Shown here one piece after another: positions 21,960-33,462 of a stretch of DNA of 64,000 bases (its first letter is position 1; the number at the start of each line of letters is the position of its first letter). Position numbers and translations under genes: made by a program. Origin of the DNA: Tetracladium setigerum (taxonomy: Eukaryota; Ascomycota; Leotiomycetes; Helotiales). The DNA is taken from contig PZJY01000005.1 of assembly GCA_031472005.1 (NCBI GenBank), forward strand, positions 1,674,001-1,738,000. Reading direction: 5' to 3'. The notes below the pieces were generated by a model that saw only the letters and a program-made list of their open reading frames with translations, did not search any database and was not told the DNA's origin.

Positions 21960-23886
21960 ATGCGTTTTAATTCTAATATACTAGTGGCGGCGGTGGTTTG
22001 GTTGGAGGTCGTGGTTGCCAAAGTCCCCATTGGCGGTACTTTCACTGGGATCAATGCGGCAACGGGTGAGAGACCAGCGCGGAGAGATATTACAGAGATG
22101 AGGAATGATATTCCAACATTGTACGTGTTCCAACTCATCTGAGTTTAACAGTGCTCTTGGTCTAACCTCATCTTAGTTCCCTCTACATCCTAGCACTACA
22201 GTCTATGATGGACAGACTTGAAACAGATACATATTCTTGGTTCCAGGTGTCTGGTACGTCTCTACTACCCTCGGAAACCGAGTACTCTCTAACAAAAGAC
22301 AGGGATTCACGGGCGTCCCTACTACGCTTGGGACTTCAATGGCAATGTAGCTGGTGCCCCTAAAGTAGGATATTGCACTCACTCTGACGCTCTCTTCATG
22401 TCATGGCATCGACCCTACCTCGCTTTGTACGAGCAAATTCTCGCTAAACACGTCCAAGCTATCGCCAAAAGATACACAGACCCAGCCTACCAAAGAGCTG
22501 CCGATCGTTTCCGAATTCCATACTGGGATTGGGCTGCTCCTCCATACCAAATGCCAGCATTCTTTTCTCAGACTCAAATCCAGATCAACACTCCCACCGG
22601 ACTGAAGACTGTCTGGAATCCACTGGCAGCTTACAAGTTCAGACGTCGCCCTTACCCAAACAGCATGTTTCCACTCGATAACCCCCTCACTGGTTATGAC
22701 CGAACAGTTCGACGACCAAACAACAACCGAGTCAGTGATCCAGCAAGCATCAACGCAATTCTCCAAGTCCAAGCCCCTTCTATTGCTCAACAGCTCTTCA
22801 CTGTCTTCTCTCGCGCCACATCCTACAACAACATGGCCACTCAATCTTCCGCTGGACCCTCGTTCGAAGGACCCCATGGTTGGCTACATATTACCGTTGG
22901 TGGTGACGGACATATGACGGACGTCGGATATGCAGCATTCGATCCCATCTTCCTCCTCCACCACACCAACGTTGACCGACTCGGCACTATGTGGCAAGCC
23001 ATTTACCCTTCATCATTCATGACCCCAGCCACCGAAGGAGGTGGAACCTACACTCTCGTCCCAGGCCAAAGCATCACCTCCACCACGCCCCTCCTCCCTT
23101 TCCACCGCGCCGATGGCAAAACTCCCTGGACTACTGACTCCTCCCGCTACGCCAAGACCTTTGGATACTCCTACCCGGATGTCAAAGACTGGCAATACAC
23201 ATCCGGACCGGACGGTCAAGCCAAACTCAAAGCCTTCGTCACCGCACGTGTCAACACGCTCTATAACCTTCGCAAAACCACAGCCAAACGTGACCTCAAC
23301 CATCCCCACTCCGTGCGAGCCGTACTCCCCGATCCAAACCTCCCACCGCGCGAGTGGACAATCGATATTTCAGCGCCCAACGCCGCTTTGGGAGGTTCTT
23401 CATACTCGGTTTATCTCTTCTTGGGTCCTAAGCCACAGCAGCCATTGTCGTGGATTGTTGAGGCCGTGGGAGCGATGTACGTCCTTGCTCAACCAATGAG
23501 TGCCGCGGTCACTGCCAAACAACTGCCCTCACGTACCGAGGTCGTCATCACCGAGTTCTTAGCTGATCGCGGTGTCGATACTCGTGATGTCGAGGAGACG
23601 AAGAAGTTTATCGATAATAATTTGAGCTGGGGTGTCCAACGGGTATGTGTCTCCCCTTTCCTCTTCCTCCCTCACATAGATAATCGTAAGCGTGTGCTAA
23701 TTCATGTTCCAACAACAGGCTGATGGCACAATCGTACCCAACGCCCAGTTCAAAGGTCTCACTCTCCTCGTTGAAGACGATCTCGTCAAGCTCCCAGTAA
23801 ACGACACGCAACTCCCAGTCTACAAAGACAAAACTCTCCATCCAGATGTCACTCCCGTCACCCCTGTCATTCCAATCGTAGTATAA
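21960..23886 (+). CDS. secreted tyrosinase
   Basis: Exons 21960-22120, 22177-22253, 22303-23642 and 23719-23886 sum to 1746 nt, 581 residues. An N-terminal signal peptide (MRFNSNILVAAVVWLEVVVA) implies secretion. The CuA site is His82 (GIHGRPYY), His106 in YCTHSD and His115 in WHRPY; Cys104 sits as in the Cys-x-His thioether motif. The CuB site is His271 and His275 (GPHGWLH) and His299/300 (FLLHHTNVDR). The C-terminal part (TEVVITEFLADRG onward) corresponds to the fungal tyrosinase C-terminal domain. Tyrosinases oxidise monophenols and o-diphenols to quinones and feed melanin formation or phenol detoxification. Introns are GTACGT...TTAG, GTACGT...ACAG and GTATGT...ACAG. No partner melanin genes lie nearby. 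Confidence 0.95.
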
Positions 23887-26038
23887 TCACATCATATCAC
23901 TCAACCACACTTCCTCATCCATCATTTAAAAAGCGGCTCTTTTCTTTTCAGCGCGGGATGTTTACCAGGTCATTTCATCAACCGAGTTTTAGTTTTGGGA
24001 GGAGTTCTTTTGCATGCATTTTTTGGGATGTTTAGGGATTTGAATCTTGGGATTTGGGAATATTAAATCCAAACATCATGCACACTTGGTGTTTTTGGGG
24101 GTCAATGGAGAAAGGAACAATAACAACACACACATACCCACATCAATCATGCTGGGCACAATATCGTTTAATTTATAGTTATTCTAGTCATTCATTAATA
24201 ATATCAAGTACAAGCAAGTCGTGTGTATGTTCACTGTTCATTGTGCTTCTATGGAATCTTACATCATTTTCTCGATTATTTCTTTAATCACAATCAAGAT
24301 TTCAGGATCTTTGAATGATATGCATCTACTTCCCTCCGCTAATGTTTTACGTTTTCGTTCTATCCTTCCGACCCAAAACAATCATCTGGATCTTTATTTT
24401 ATTTAAATTCGAATTTTATTTTGTTGTTGTGGCTTGCATTCCCTTTCCTGCCGACGACGAAAGAAGAAGAAAAAAAAGTTGCGCCTCTAGATCTCTAAAT
24501 AATCTTTGTTTAATGCAACCAAAACTCAATCGAAATCCCCTACTCGGCAGATAGGTACCCAAGGTAGGTAATTATCCATTTAGTTGCAGCTGAGAAGAGA
24601 GGGAAAAGGCTTCAAAGTTCTAGGTGGAGGTACTGTAACTGTAACTATCGTCCTTCTAAGCACTGTACAGCGAAAAGAAAGATAGTAAAGAACCTCCCTT
24701 TCCAAACATGATTCACCCAGTAACTAATCATTACCATGACGTATCTATCTTACATTATTCCTCTAGATTTCCCAAAACCCCCCGAGAAACGCCATCGAAA
24801 AGGAAAAAGGAATAGGCACGGAAGACTGAAGGCTGAAAGCTCAAGGTTTGAGAGGTTGGCGCTACTACTGTGAGTATGAGGAGGTTTTATCTTAGCTGAA
24901 AACTCTATTATTGACCCCTTATTTTTTGTCGGAAATACAAATCGAATCGAATGATCGGATGATAGAACGAACGAATGAACGAACGGGCAGAAAGAAAGGA
25001 AGGGTGTGGAGGTGGCGTGCGCCTCGAATTTAGAATTTCCATTCCTCCGCACGCAGTATTGCGAATAACTACTTGAAGGGCCAAAAACATACACCCGGCT
25101 GGGATATCTTTCCGAATGATGAGGGAACCCGTGGCGAAGAATTCGCCGTTCCATATCGACACGTGGAAAGTTGTGGAGTACTCTCAGCAGTAGAGGTGTT
25201 GACGAGGAAATGTGACGTTGGTGGATTGAAATGTGGATTCCTTGATTTGCTTGGGGGAAGTGAGGTGTCATTCTAGCATTCTTTCATTCATCCGTTTTAT
25301 CTTTATTGCTGTCTTCTTTCTTTTTTCTTTTCTGGGAGGTGGAGGAGGAAATGATGTGTGTAAGGTGATGATGAGATGATGAATGTGGAATCCATAAGTT
25401 GACTCGGGCGTAAACAACTGTTTATGTTTTGATGGAGCCCGCGGAAGCGAGAGTAGGTAGGTTGGTCTGTCGCATGTTTCTTGAAGCACATGAGCTGTTG
25501 TGATGTGATGTGATTATTGTTGACTGTCTTCTTGTTGTTCGAGTGAACGTCGAGTCGGGTGACGGTGGATTATTCCAAGGATGAGGAATGAGATTGATAT
25601 CGTTGAATGCCATGTGTTTGTGTGATGTGGGATTTGAACATCTTCGTCGCCTCTGTGTAGGGAGTAGTATATTCGAATGACTTTCTGTCAAGTTGAATCG
25701 AATCCGAGATTATGACCCCCTACCCCCAATTGGAACAGCATCCCAATTACTCCCCAAAATATTTGTTGTCCGTGAGCTTGTCATGAAAATTCCATCTTTC
25801 CTTCACATACTCCTTAACCACCCCAGTCTATCACCCCTCCTAGCCCTCGTTGAGACCATTCCCAAGCTCCATACCCATTCCATCCCATTATTTCCGAATT
25901 CCTATCATTATCATCATCTTCCGAGTCATTTCTACAGCCCCATATATCCCTCCCAGCCTCTCATATTCTGTACTGTATTGTTGTACAGTAAATGCATCCG
26001 AATGTAAGGCATGTTGAAGTCTTCATTCAATCCCCACA
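23887..26038. other. 2.1 kb intergenic region
   Basis: 3' flank of the tyrosinase gene, then AT-rich and purine-rich DNA. The longest ORF (25271-24750, minus, 173 codons) is His/Ser/Pro-rich, with no splice-linked neighbour and no motif. It is probably chance. Confidence 0.45.
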
Positions 26039-26161
26039 TCACATTGGAAGCGTCCGCCCATCGTTTCCAGTCCTTTTCGTTGCGATTTGAATCAAAGCCG
26101 TGATGCCGACGGCAATGATGAGACCAGCGAGGACGAGAAGGACTATTACTGCTGTTTCCAT
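26039..26161 (-). CDS. single-span membrane micropeptide 1 (40 aa)
   Basis: A 40-codon ORF bounded by an in-frame TAA 12 nt upstream of the ATG and a TGA at 26041-26039. After MET comes a hydrophobic span (AVIVLLVLAGLIIAVGITAL), then IQIATKR and a polar tail. It is paralogous to the 41-codon ORF at 28019-28144: 16 of the first 27 aligned residues are identical, including MET, LAG, G and the LIQIA block before a positive cluster. The start context (CGCAAAATGG) is A-rich, as for fungal starts. Such ORFs fall below the usual annotation length. Predicted topology is N-out/C-in by the positive-inside rule. Function unknown. Confidence 0.65.
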   Translation of the reverse strand: METAVIVLLVLAGLIIAVGITALIQIATKRTGNDGRTLPM

Positions 26162-28018
26162 TTTGCGAATACGTTATGGGGTGTTGAGATTGTTGTTTGT
26201 TGTTGGCGAGGAAGGTGAGATTGATTGAATGTATTTCCTTTCGTTTCGTTTCGCTCGGGTATGATCAAGTAGATCGGCAGGTAGGATCAAGTAGGTGGGG
26301 TGATATCGTTTTCCTTTTTGATAAAGTGCCAATGGTAGAGAGTAGTGGAGGTGGAGGATGTTGTTCTCCAAAAAAAATTATATCACGATGAACCGTTGAA
26401 AAAACCGTTGAAAACGAGTGTATTTGACTGCAGTCTTTGAACCTCCAAAGTAAGTAAAGCAAAGCAAATCAAAACCACCCTCCTGACCAGACCACAACAT
26501 TATATGCAGTTCGCCAACCGCTCGGAAGGCCGGGAGGAACACAACGGCGCCTTGTAAATACGTCAATACGAGGGCTCCGATGGTGGCCCACTGGGTCCCA
26601 AGAGAAAAAAAAAGGCCCCGAAGACAGACTTCCTCGCTTGGGACGCGTCATCCGGAGTGCTGAGTTTCTCGCCAATGATGGAAAACAAAAACATCAAAAC
26701 TCGGCAAAACCTCACCTTACAGAGTAAAACTCTCGTATTTGGGAAATGATATCGTCAATAACATCAATACAAAATGACGAGCAATCCTCCTTGTTTGTGC
26801 GAAGGATTCTATGGCTGTTGCACTGCCTACATTCCAAGAGCAGTGGTGGGATGAAAATGGCCTGAGCAGCAAGTGAATTGTTGCATTGCAGAAGACCGAG
26901 TAGAGAAGGCTTAGAGATATCTTGACGTGGACTCCGGATTTAACGGCCGTGTGTCTTTGCCGTAGCCCGTTGAGCAAGTAATTAATCATGAAAGTTGATT
27001 CCTTTTTTCTGTTTCGTTTTGTTTTGTTTTCTTTCTATTTTGTTGCAGCAAAGGATTTTGAAAAGTGATAGAATAATTGTGGAGGGATGGTGAGGGATGC
27101 CCTGACCCCTTGACCCCTGACTGACTGTGTGAATCGGGACCTGCATTTCGGGTGGTGGGGTGTTGTGAGGACTCTGATGTCTGCCAAGGAAACATGTGTC
27201 ACGGACACGAAGTCTATATTTATATAATATCACATCCACCTCTATTAATTAATGCCTCGGGTTCGTACTCTAAAATTGTGGATAAGGCGTCTGGGGAAGA
27301 AATTCACGAGATTTCGATGACTACTTGTTGTTCCTCTTGGTCATGAAAGCTTGGGAATTTCTTCGGAATTTAGATCGATTGGGAAAAGGGGAAAGTTGTT
27401 GAGAAGAACGATTTCTTGGAATCATTTCTGGAAGGAGAGCGAGAGGGTTGAAAAAAAGAATCGGTATCTATTTTATTGAGGTTTCGAGGCTATAGTCCTT
27501 CAATCAATATGCTCTTTGAAGACCAACTAAATTTCAATTAATGATATTAGCAGACAATCAAGAGGTAGAGCAATGTTGAATTTCTCTCTCTTCCGGAACT
27601 TATAAAACTAATAATTAATCCTCAACCCACCTTTTGCCTAATTAGCCCAGACATGGCAAGGATTGATCCTCACAAAGGCAAAAAGACAAGCAAGTCTTGT
27701 CCATGTTGGAAAAGACTTTGTGAACTTGGAGATATCCGAAACAATTTCCTCCATGCGATCCAGTATCCATCCCTCTTCACCTCAATTATATCAAAATCTT
27801 GTTGAAAGCTTCCAAATCGTCAGCAGAAACTCCCACACAGTCTTCCAAACCGAGTACAATATACATACATACATACATAAATCCAGCCACTGCCCCTCCT
27901 CAAGCCTCAAATCTATCCACCCTCAAGTTGCTCAACCCATCATCTTCTCACACACCAAAAGACTTCTCAAACTCCCCGGACCCTCAATCTCAACCTCAAA
28001 ATCACCCACTCCCTCGCC
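26162..28018. other. region between the two micropeptide ORFs
   Basis: 1.86 kb without a longer credible ORF. Most of it would be the promoter and leader of micropeptide 1 and the 3' flank of micropeptide 2. CATA/CATACATA simple repeats lie near 27862-27880. Confidence 0.4.
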
Positions 28019-28144
28019 TCAATTAGAAGCAACAGCAAGTCTCGCATCCAAAGGATTCTTGCTCCGAGCAATTTGAATCAAAGAAACGACTCCGATGGAA
28101 ACAATGATACCGGCAAGAGCCAAGAGGATGATCCATGTTTCCAT
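28019..28144 (-). CDS. single-span membrane micropeptide 2 (41 aa)
   Basis: A 41-codon ORF with an in-frame TAA 27 nt upstream of the ATG and a TGA at 28021-28019. It reads MET, then a hydrophobic span (WIILLALAGIIVSIGVVSL), then IQIARSK and a short polar tail. It is the paralogue of the ORF at 26039-26161, in the same orientation about 2 kb away; the start context is again A-rich (ACAAAATGG). Substitutions between the two are conservative in the span (V/I, A/S, L/I), and the only length change is one residue after MET, which is what selection on a peptide would leave. Function unknown. Confidence 0.65.
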   Translation of the reverse strand: METWIILLALAGIIVSIGVVSLIQIARSKNPLDARLAVASN

Positions 28145-28257
28145 TTTGTTTTTCGCTGTTTGTCGAAATTATCGTCTCTTTAGTTCTCAGTGAGGATAGA
28201 GCGAGTAGTTGAATGATTTGGTGAATTGAGAATCGAGGGATTGAGTAATTTGACTGA

Positions 28258-28278
28258 GGGGGGGGGGGGGGGGGGGGG
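28258..28278 (+). repeat. poly(G) run, 21 nt
   Basis: An uninterrupted run of 21 G on the plus strand, about 115 bp upstream of the micropeptide 2 start codon. The true length is uncertain because such runs are easily miscounted. Confidence 0.9.
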
Positions 28279-29105
28279 TTGAAGTGAAGTGTTTATTTGA
28301 TATTGAAAGTATTGCGTAAAGCTTTGCTACTCGACATGTGTAATTATTCTCTGGGTAGGTGTTTTTTTTTCTTGGGACGATGGGAGGATTAAAGCGAGAG
28401 CAAGTATTGGGTGGTGGGTTAAAAACGATTCTATAGTTGCAATTGTACGGAACGAATGAGTAAAAGCAGAGAGGTGTTCTTCTGTGCAAGAAAGTTGAAT
28501 CGAATGCCAGAACCTCTAATTCATTGGTACCCTCAACTTGTATTTATATTATTTCTATCCAATCTGCAATCACAATTACCCAGCGACCCCAGGACTCAAG
28601 ATCATCAACTCAAAAACTCAACATACCATTCCAGGAACCATTTTCACCTTACAAACCACAAATTCATCACTCAGTCCCCTGTACCATCTCCGCGATCTTA
28701 TTAAGTTATTATTAGCAACATCCAACAGAGATTATATGTATTCACCTTCCCCTTTTGAATCACTCCATAGAGTTACAATATTGAATATTGGTTCACTTTG
28801 AGTCTTTGACGATAACCTTGCCAGGGCTTCTAAACATTATCCAGGTATCATTTTCTGGTAAATGGTCAGTGGTCGGCGGGAGAGTTGAGAATACGAGGTC
28901 AAAAGGATGCTGGCTATGGTTTTTCTTTCTCTTTTTTTGTTTTACCTCGCCGCAACTGTTGGCATGGAAGTAAATCATTGGCACACTGCAAGCTAGGATT
29001 CGTCATCCATCGTGATGATCTGAGGCAGGAAAGCTCATGCACTCACTTGCTTGTATTTAATCTTAAATTTCTATCCTAGAATAGATATCTCGACCAGAAA
29101 AGACA

Positions 29106-29147
29106 GGGGAGGAAGGGAGGGAGGGAGGGAGGGAGGGAGGGGGGAGG
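29106..29147 (+). repeat. GGGA tandem repeat, potential G-quadruplex
   Basis: Repeated GGGA/GGAA units give more than four runs of three or more G separated by single bases, which fits the G-quadruplex consensus on the plus strand. Confidence 0.85.
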
Positions 29148-30918
29148 ATGTTATCATGAACGATTTGTCTCAAAATACTGGATGGTATTGCGCTTGCTTC
29201 TACCGTAGGTCCGTAGCGAGACAATTCCAACTTCAATATTCCACATAACGCCTTGTTAAAAAAAGACTGACTGCTGTCAGAAAGTATACTGTAGATTGCT
29301 GATATTTATTCAGATCTGAGTTCAGTTTTTAAAAGTCGCCGGTACTTTCGTAATTTCTTGTATAACGTATTGGCTATTGCCAAAACGCGGGAGGTCGATG
29401 TTAAAGGGAAGAAAAGGGGGACTAGCTCCGTCCCGATGCCTTGGCATTGAAGATCCACGACGACGGTCCACCTCAGGATCTATTTTTAACATCCAAGTGC
29501 AGTACGTAGAGTGCCATCCAGCACACTCCATCCGATCCCATGCCATCAATCTAGGGGGCGAGCAATCTAGATTCTAGCCACTGTGATCAACTACATCCCT
29601 GGTTACAGAGGTAAAAACGTATTGGACCTGCTAACACAATAAACGTTGATGCAATTTTAAATCTCATCCGAGAAATATATCGTTCCCAGATTTTATCCTC
29701 GCTCTTTGTTCAAGGTCTTTCGGGGGCAGTGCAAAGTGGAAGTGGAAGCTTCTTCCTCTTTTGTTTACCTGTAGCTTTCGGGGTGTGGATGAGCTTGTTT
29801 TTCTGGGAGGGAGGGGAATGGTCCGATTATCGGTGCTGGATGGTTTGTTTCTTTGGTACTGAAGTGGACGGCGGTTGAATGGAAGGGAGATGCTAGAAAT
29901 TCTAGAGCATCGTGGTGGTTGGTGTTGAGGTAATGCTGCTGACTAGGTGGATCACGGAACTTGAGGAGCAGGGAGAGTTCCAAGCGGGAGGTATCAAAGG
30001 CACATATAAAAGTTCAAGGTGGAGGAGGAGCACGTACCAAAGACGACAAGTATTGAAAGTAAGATGTTGTACTTTCGAATATCAGACTCTATCTCCTTTC
30101 TGTCCCTCCACTGTTCATACAATACAAACATACCTATAAATGTACCACTTCTACCTACCTACCTAATGTGAAACAGGCGAGAGGCAGGGGGACTTCAATA
30201 CCTCTTTTCCTCTCGTACTCTACAAGCTGACACGACAACAGTAACTCTTGATTGCCATCTAAGAAAAGAAAAAACGACCTATTGGACACTTCCTCTGGGG
30301 GAAATTCTCTTGCCACTGGCCGGAGGGAAATCACCTTCCAAAGGTTCACTCACTGAATCCATGGGGGGTATTGATAACAGGCTAAAACGCCAATGCAAGA
30401 TTTAATGATCGAAGACGGGACAGGAAAAGGTGCGTGCGATTTTGTTTGTTTCATTTTTATTTCATTTCATTTTGAATATGGTGGTATTTCCCTGCCTCCT
30501 TCTTTCTCCCCCTCTCTCTATACATAGTTGGCAAGACTGTCTTTCGCTCCTCTTTTTCGCACAAAAAAATAAATGGGAGAAAAAATGCCGCTCGCTCAAT
30601 GGCTAAACATCATCAGCACCCTTTAAAAAGGTCCACTTGCACACTTCATCGGTCTCATTTTGAGCCGTTCGGTCGTTCATGTCTATATCGAAACACATAC
30701 ATTTTTCGTGTTTTCCTCCTTATATGGGGAAGGGGAGATCTTTTGTTTGCATCCATCCATCCATCTTGAGATCTGTGATTGATCTGTTTTTAGTTTGAGA
30801 GAGAAGATTTCCCCATCTCTCTTCTCTTCGTCTGAAATAATTCAACGTCTCTGTATTAAGACTCTCGGTGCATCTGCACTGGGTGAAATGTCCACCTACT
30901 TCTTTGGTCTGGACTCTT

Positions 30919-32028
30919 TCAAAGAGCCATCCCGAATACGGCAACAGCCCCCAAGAGCAGCATTAACATGCCCTTATCCAAGGATTCCTTCCTGGCAGCT
31001 GCACCTGTCGCAGCTCTATTGACAACCGTCAAATTTCTACTCCCAGGCTCTGTGTTGTTGGCTGGAATGCAGAACAATCTCGTATCAGCCCATCTCGGGG
31101 CCTCATCCTCTTCATCGTCCACAGTCCCCGGTAAAGCCTTCAGCCAAACAGCCACGATCACGGGATGAGACGTCCTAACGGCCTGATCGTAATCTCTGAA
31201 GTTCGTCGATGGGTTTGGGTCCTTTGCCCAGCCGAAAAATGGATGGCCTGTTTCATTCTGTGGGACGCAACGACGGGGTGACATGGTATCGGTGGAGAAG
31301 TCATTACGGAGGAATTCGGTGCTGGTGGAGCCGTACCATTGATCGTGGCACTTGGAGCTGGAGGAAGTAGTGATGGATTTGATGAGTTGGGGACAGGAAA
31401 AGGTGGCTGATGAGCCTTTCTGTCGGCCGGAGAAACGGGATGCGCTGGCGTTTACTTTGGAGTAGATCTCGTTGATGCAACCATTATTGAAGATGCCCGA
31501 GCAGGTGCCGTCGTCTTCACGACCAGATACCATGACGCTGCGGGGAACAATAATGCAGCCTGTGTAGGGAAGGGTGGGGTCTGAGAGGTTCATTTCAGGT
31601 CTGATGGGGATGGTCAGTTAATGTGGGTGATATTTCCACGTGACTTTTCGAGAACACATACCTCGTTTCTAGGCCGAATGTTTGCCACAAGGACGTATCG
31701 TCGGTTCCTGGCTCAGGCACATCGGAGACATATCGACTCCAGGTCCATTCGGTCTGGGGTAGCTGTCGTTCACCCTGAACCCTGGTACCGTCACGCTACC
31801 CGATGCATTGAAGCCCGTGATATAGGCTTCCGTGCCCTTTTGACATGCATGTCAGTATTGATATATCTTCACATGCCCATCCAGGGATAGCCAGCGGTTT
31901 GTTGGTTCACTCACACACAAATCGATGCGATCAGAAGCAGCCTCTGTGCCAGCGAAGCAAAACGTTCCAATTGCCAAGAGCAGGAAGTGAGAAACCGACA
32001 TGCCCATGACTGCTGTGGCCAAGCCCAT
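30919..32028 (-). CDS. probable GPI-anchored secreted protein (frame break)
   Basis: Minus-strand exons 32028-31915, 31836-31662 and 31600-30919. The first 30 residues contain a signal peptide (MSVSHFLLLAIGTFCFAG). The last 17 (MLMLLLGAVAVFGMAL after a small/polar segment) look like a GPI-attachment signal. Several Cys and N-glycosylation sequons (NLSD, NATS-type) lie between. The exons sum to 971 nt, two more than a multiple of three. Reading switches frame within exon 2 at the run GGGG (31756-31759, CCCC on the coding strand), and one extra base there gives FRVNDSYPQTEWTWSRY. Alternatives are a 41 nt intron ending at the same CCCCAG, or a longer first intron. I do not recognise the family. 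Confidence 0.6.
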
Positions 32029-33462
32029 TATTTCCAGCTGCTCTGAGGACAGACACGTGCATCAACGGGACGACAGCAGCGGTAACAGGATTTCAGTCTC
32101 ATGAGTGTTGGGCCATCGCGCATTCTCTCTTGATGCGGGAGCAATCAGCATTGGCGACTTGGTCGGATCTGGTGATGGGAATAGTATGGGGAGGATTGTT
32201 TCGCTGGCGTTGGGGCGGTCGGGGGATGTCCGTCGGTCTATATAGATGACGGGTGTTTGGAGCCAAGTTACCAAGGGCTTGGGCTGATGTAAAATGATGA
32301 TACGCCGGCCCTGAGCACAAGGCCGCTCACAGCCTTGTGTTTGGGGAGAGAGTGCAGAGTTCTGCCAATGGGACATTTCCTTTCGTCTTTGCATTTGTCT
32401 GTCGCAAAGTTGCCAATGCAATTCCAAGAGTTTGGGCGATGTGATACCCCACGTTGATTGGCCAATGGCTCTTGGCGAAGTACTGGTTTGCTTTGATGTG
32501 ACACGGAGCATGCTTGGAAAGGGTCAGGTGACATCGAATCGCCTGCTCACTGGGCTTGGGAGGAGGGACAGAAGGGGCTTGGGGACCTTGGGGTGATGTG
32601 TTTTTTTTTGGTTTGCGTGGCCTTCCTTGGTTGACTTCCTTTCATGTGGTGTTGCTGTTAATCTTAAGAAGAGGAACATACCTTATTGGCATCCCCGCTC
32701 CCTCCTCTCATGCCGCATGTCGGGGATGTGAGTTGTATGAAATTCCGGAGTTCATGAGGGAGGCAATCATGGCGAGATGAGTGAGGTGAGGCGGCTCACG
32801 GCTCAGACAGTTTGAGCCAAGCCCTTGACTCAGGCTTGGAAACTTATTATATGTCACAATGTGGAGTGCCGTCGAGGATCATGTTTACGGAGCATTCTTT
32901 ATTGTACGGAGTATTCTTTTTTTTAAAAAAAAATACGGAAGACTGCCACACGAGAGCACGAGACGACGCGAGTATTATTCTGCCACAGACTGGCGCGCTG
33001 GATTGGTAACGGCCGTGATGCCATTTTGTTCGACGAGGTCCATTTTCTTTGTTGACATTTTCCTAGCCATCTCGCTAAGCAAGGAAGCGGTACTGTACTG
33101 TAATAATCCGGACTCGGGACTCGGAATAGTCCTCAAGGTCCCTAATTTAATATCTCCAGAAACACCAAGTTCTTTGTATTCTTGGGAGAAAACCACGACG
33201 GAAAGAACGGCAAGACATCATGCGATGCCCAGAGTTGTTGTTACAAACCAGAGTTCACCAAGCCTACATTCAGTCTTGGTGACAAGAATGCGCCCTTTCG
33301 GCAATTGCCGTTCCCAAAATATGACCAACTCTTGCAGATCACGCAAACTTCCAACTGCCAGGTCCTCGAGAAGAACACAGCTTCAACACTCTCCTGCACT
33401 GCAGTCGAGAGAACTCTTTTGCCCAACCTGTGCATAGGTTGGGTGCGAACATTGAATGTCAC
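32029..33462. other. 1.4 kb intergenic region
   Basis: Promoter side of the GPI-protein gene and 3' flank of the GatC-like gene. ORFs on both strands (for example 32511-32062 and 32859-33437) overlap in several frames and lack coding character. Confidence 0.45.

Larger units (their letters stand above)
28145..30918. other. 2.8 kb intergenic region with G-rich tracts
   Basis: No credible gene. Contains the G-homopolymer and the GGGA-repeat tract listed separately. The part next to micropeptide 2 would be its promoter and leader. Confidence 0.45.

Noticed and set aside
24750..25271. 173-codon minus-strand ORF
   Set aside because: Ser/His/Pro-rich sequence with no domain; overlapped by other random frames.
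32062..33437. Several 70-190 codon ORFs on both strands
   Set aside because: They overlap each other in multiple frames and none has coding character or splice continuity.
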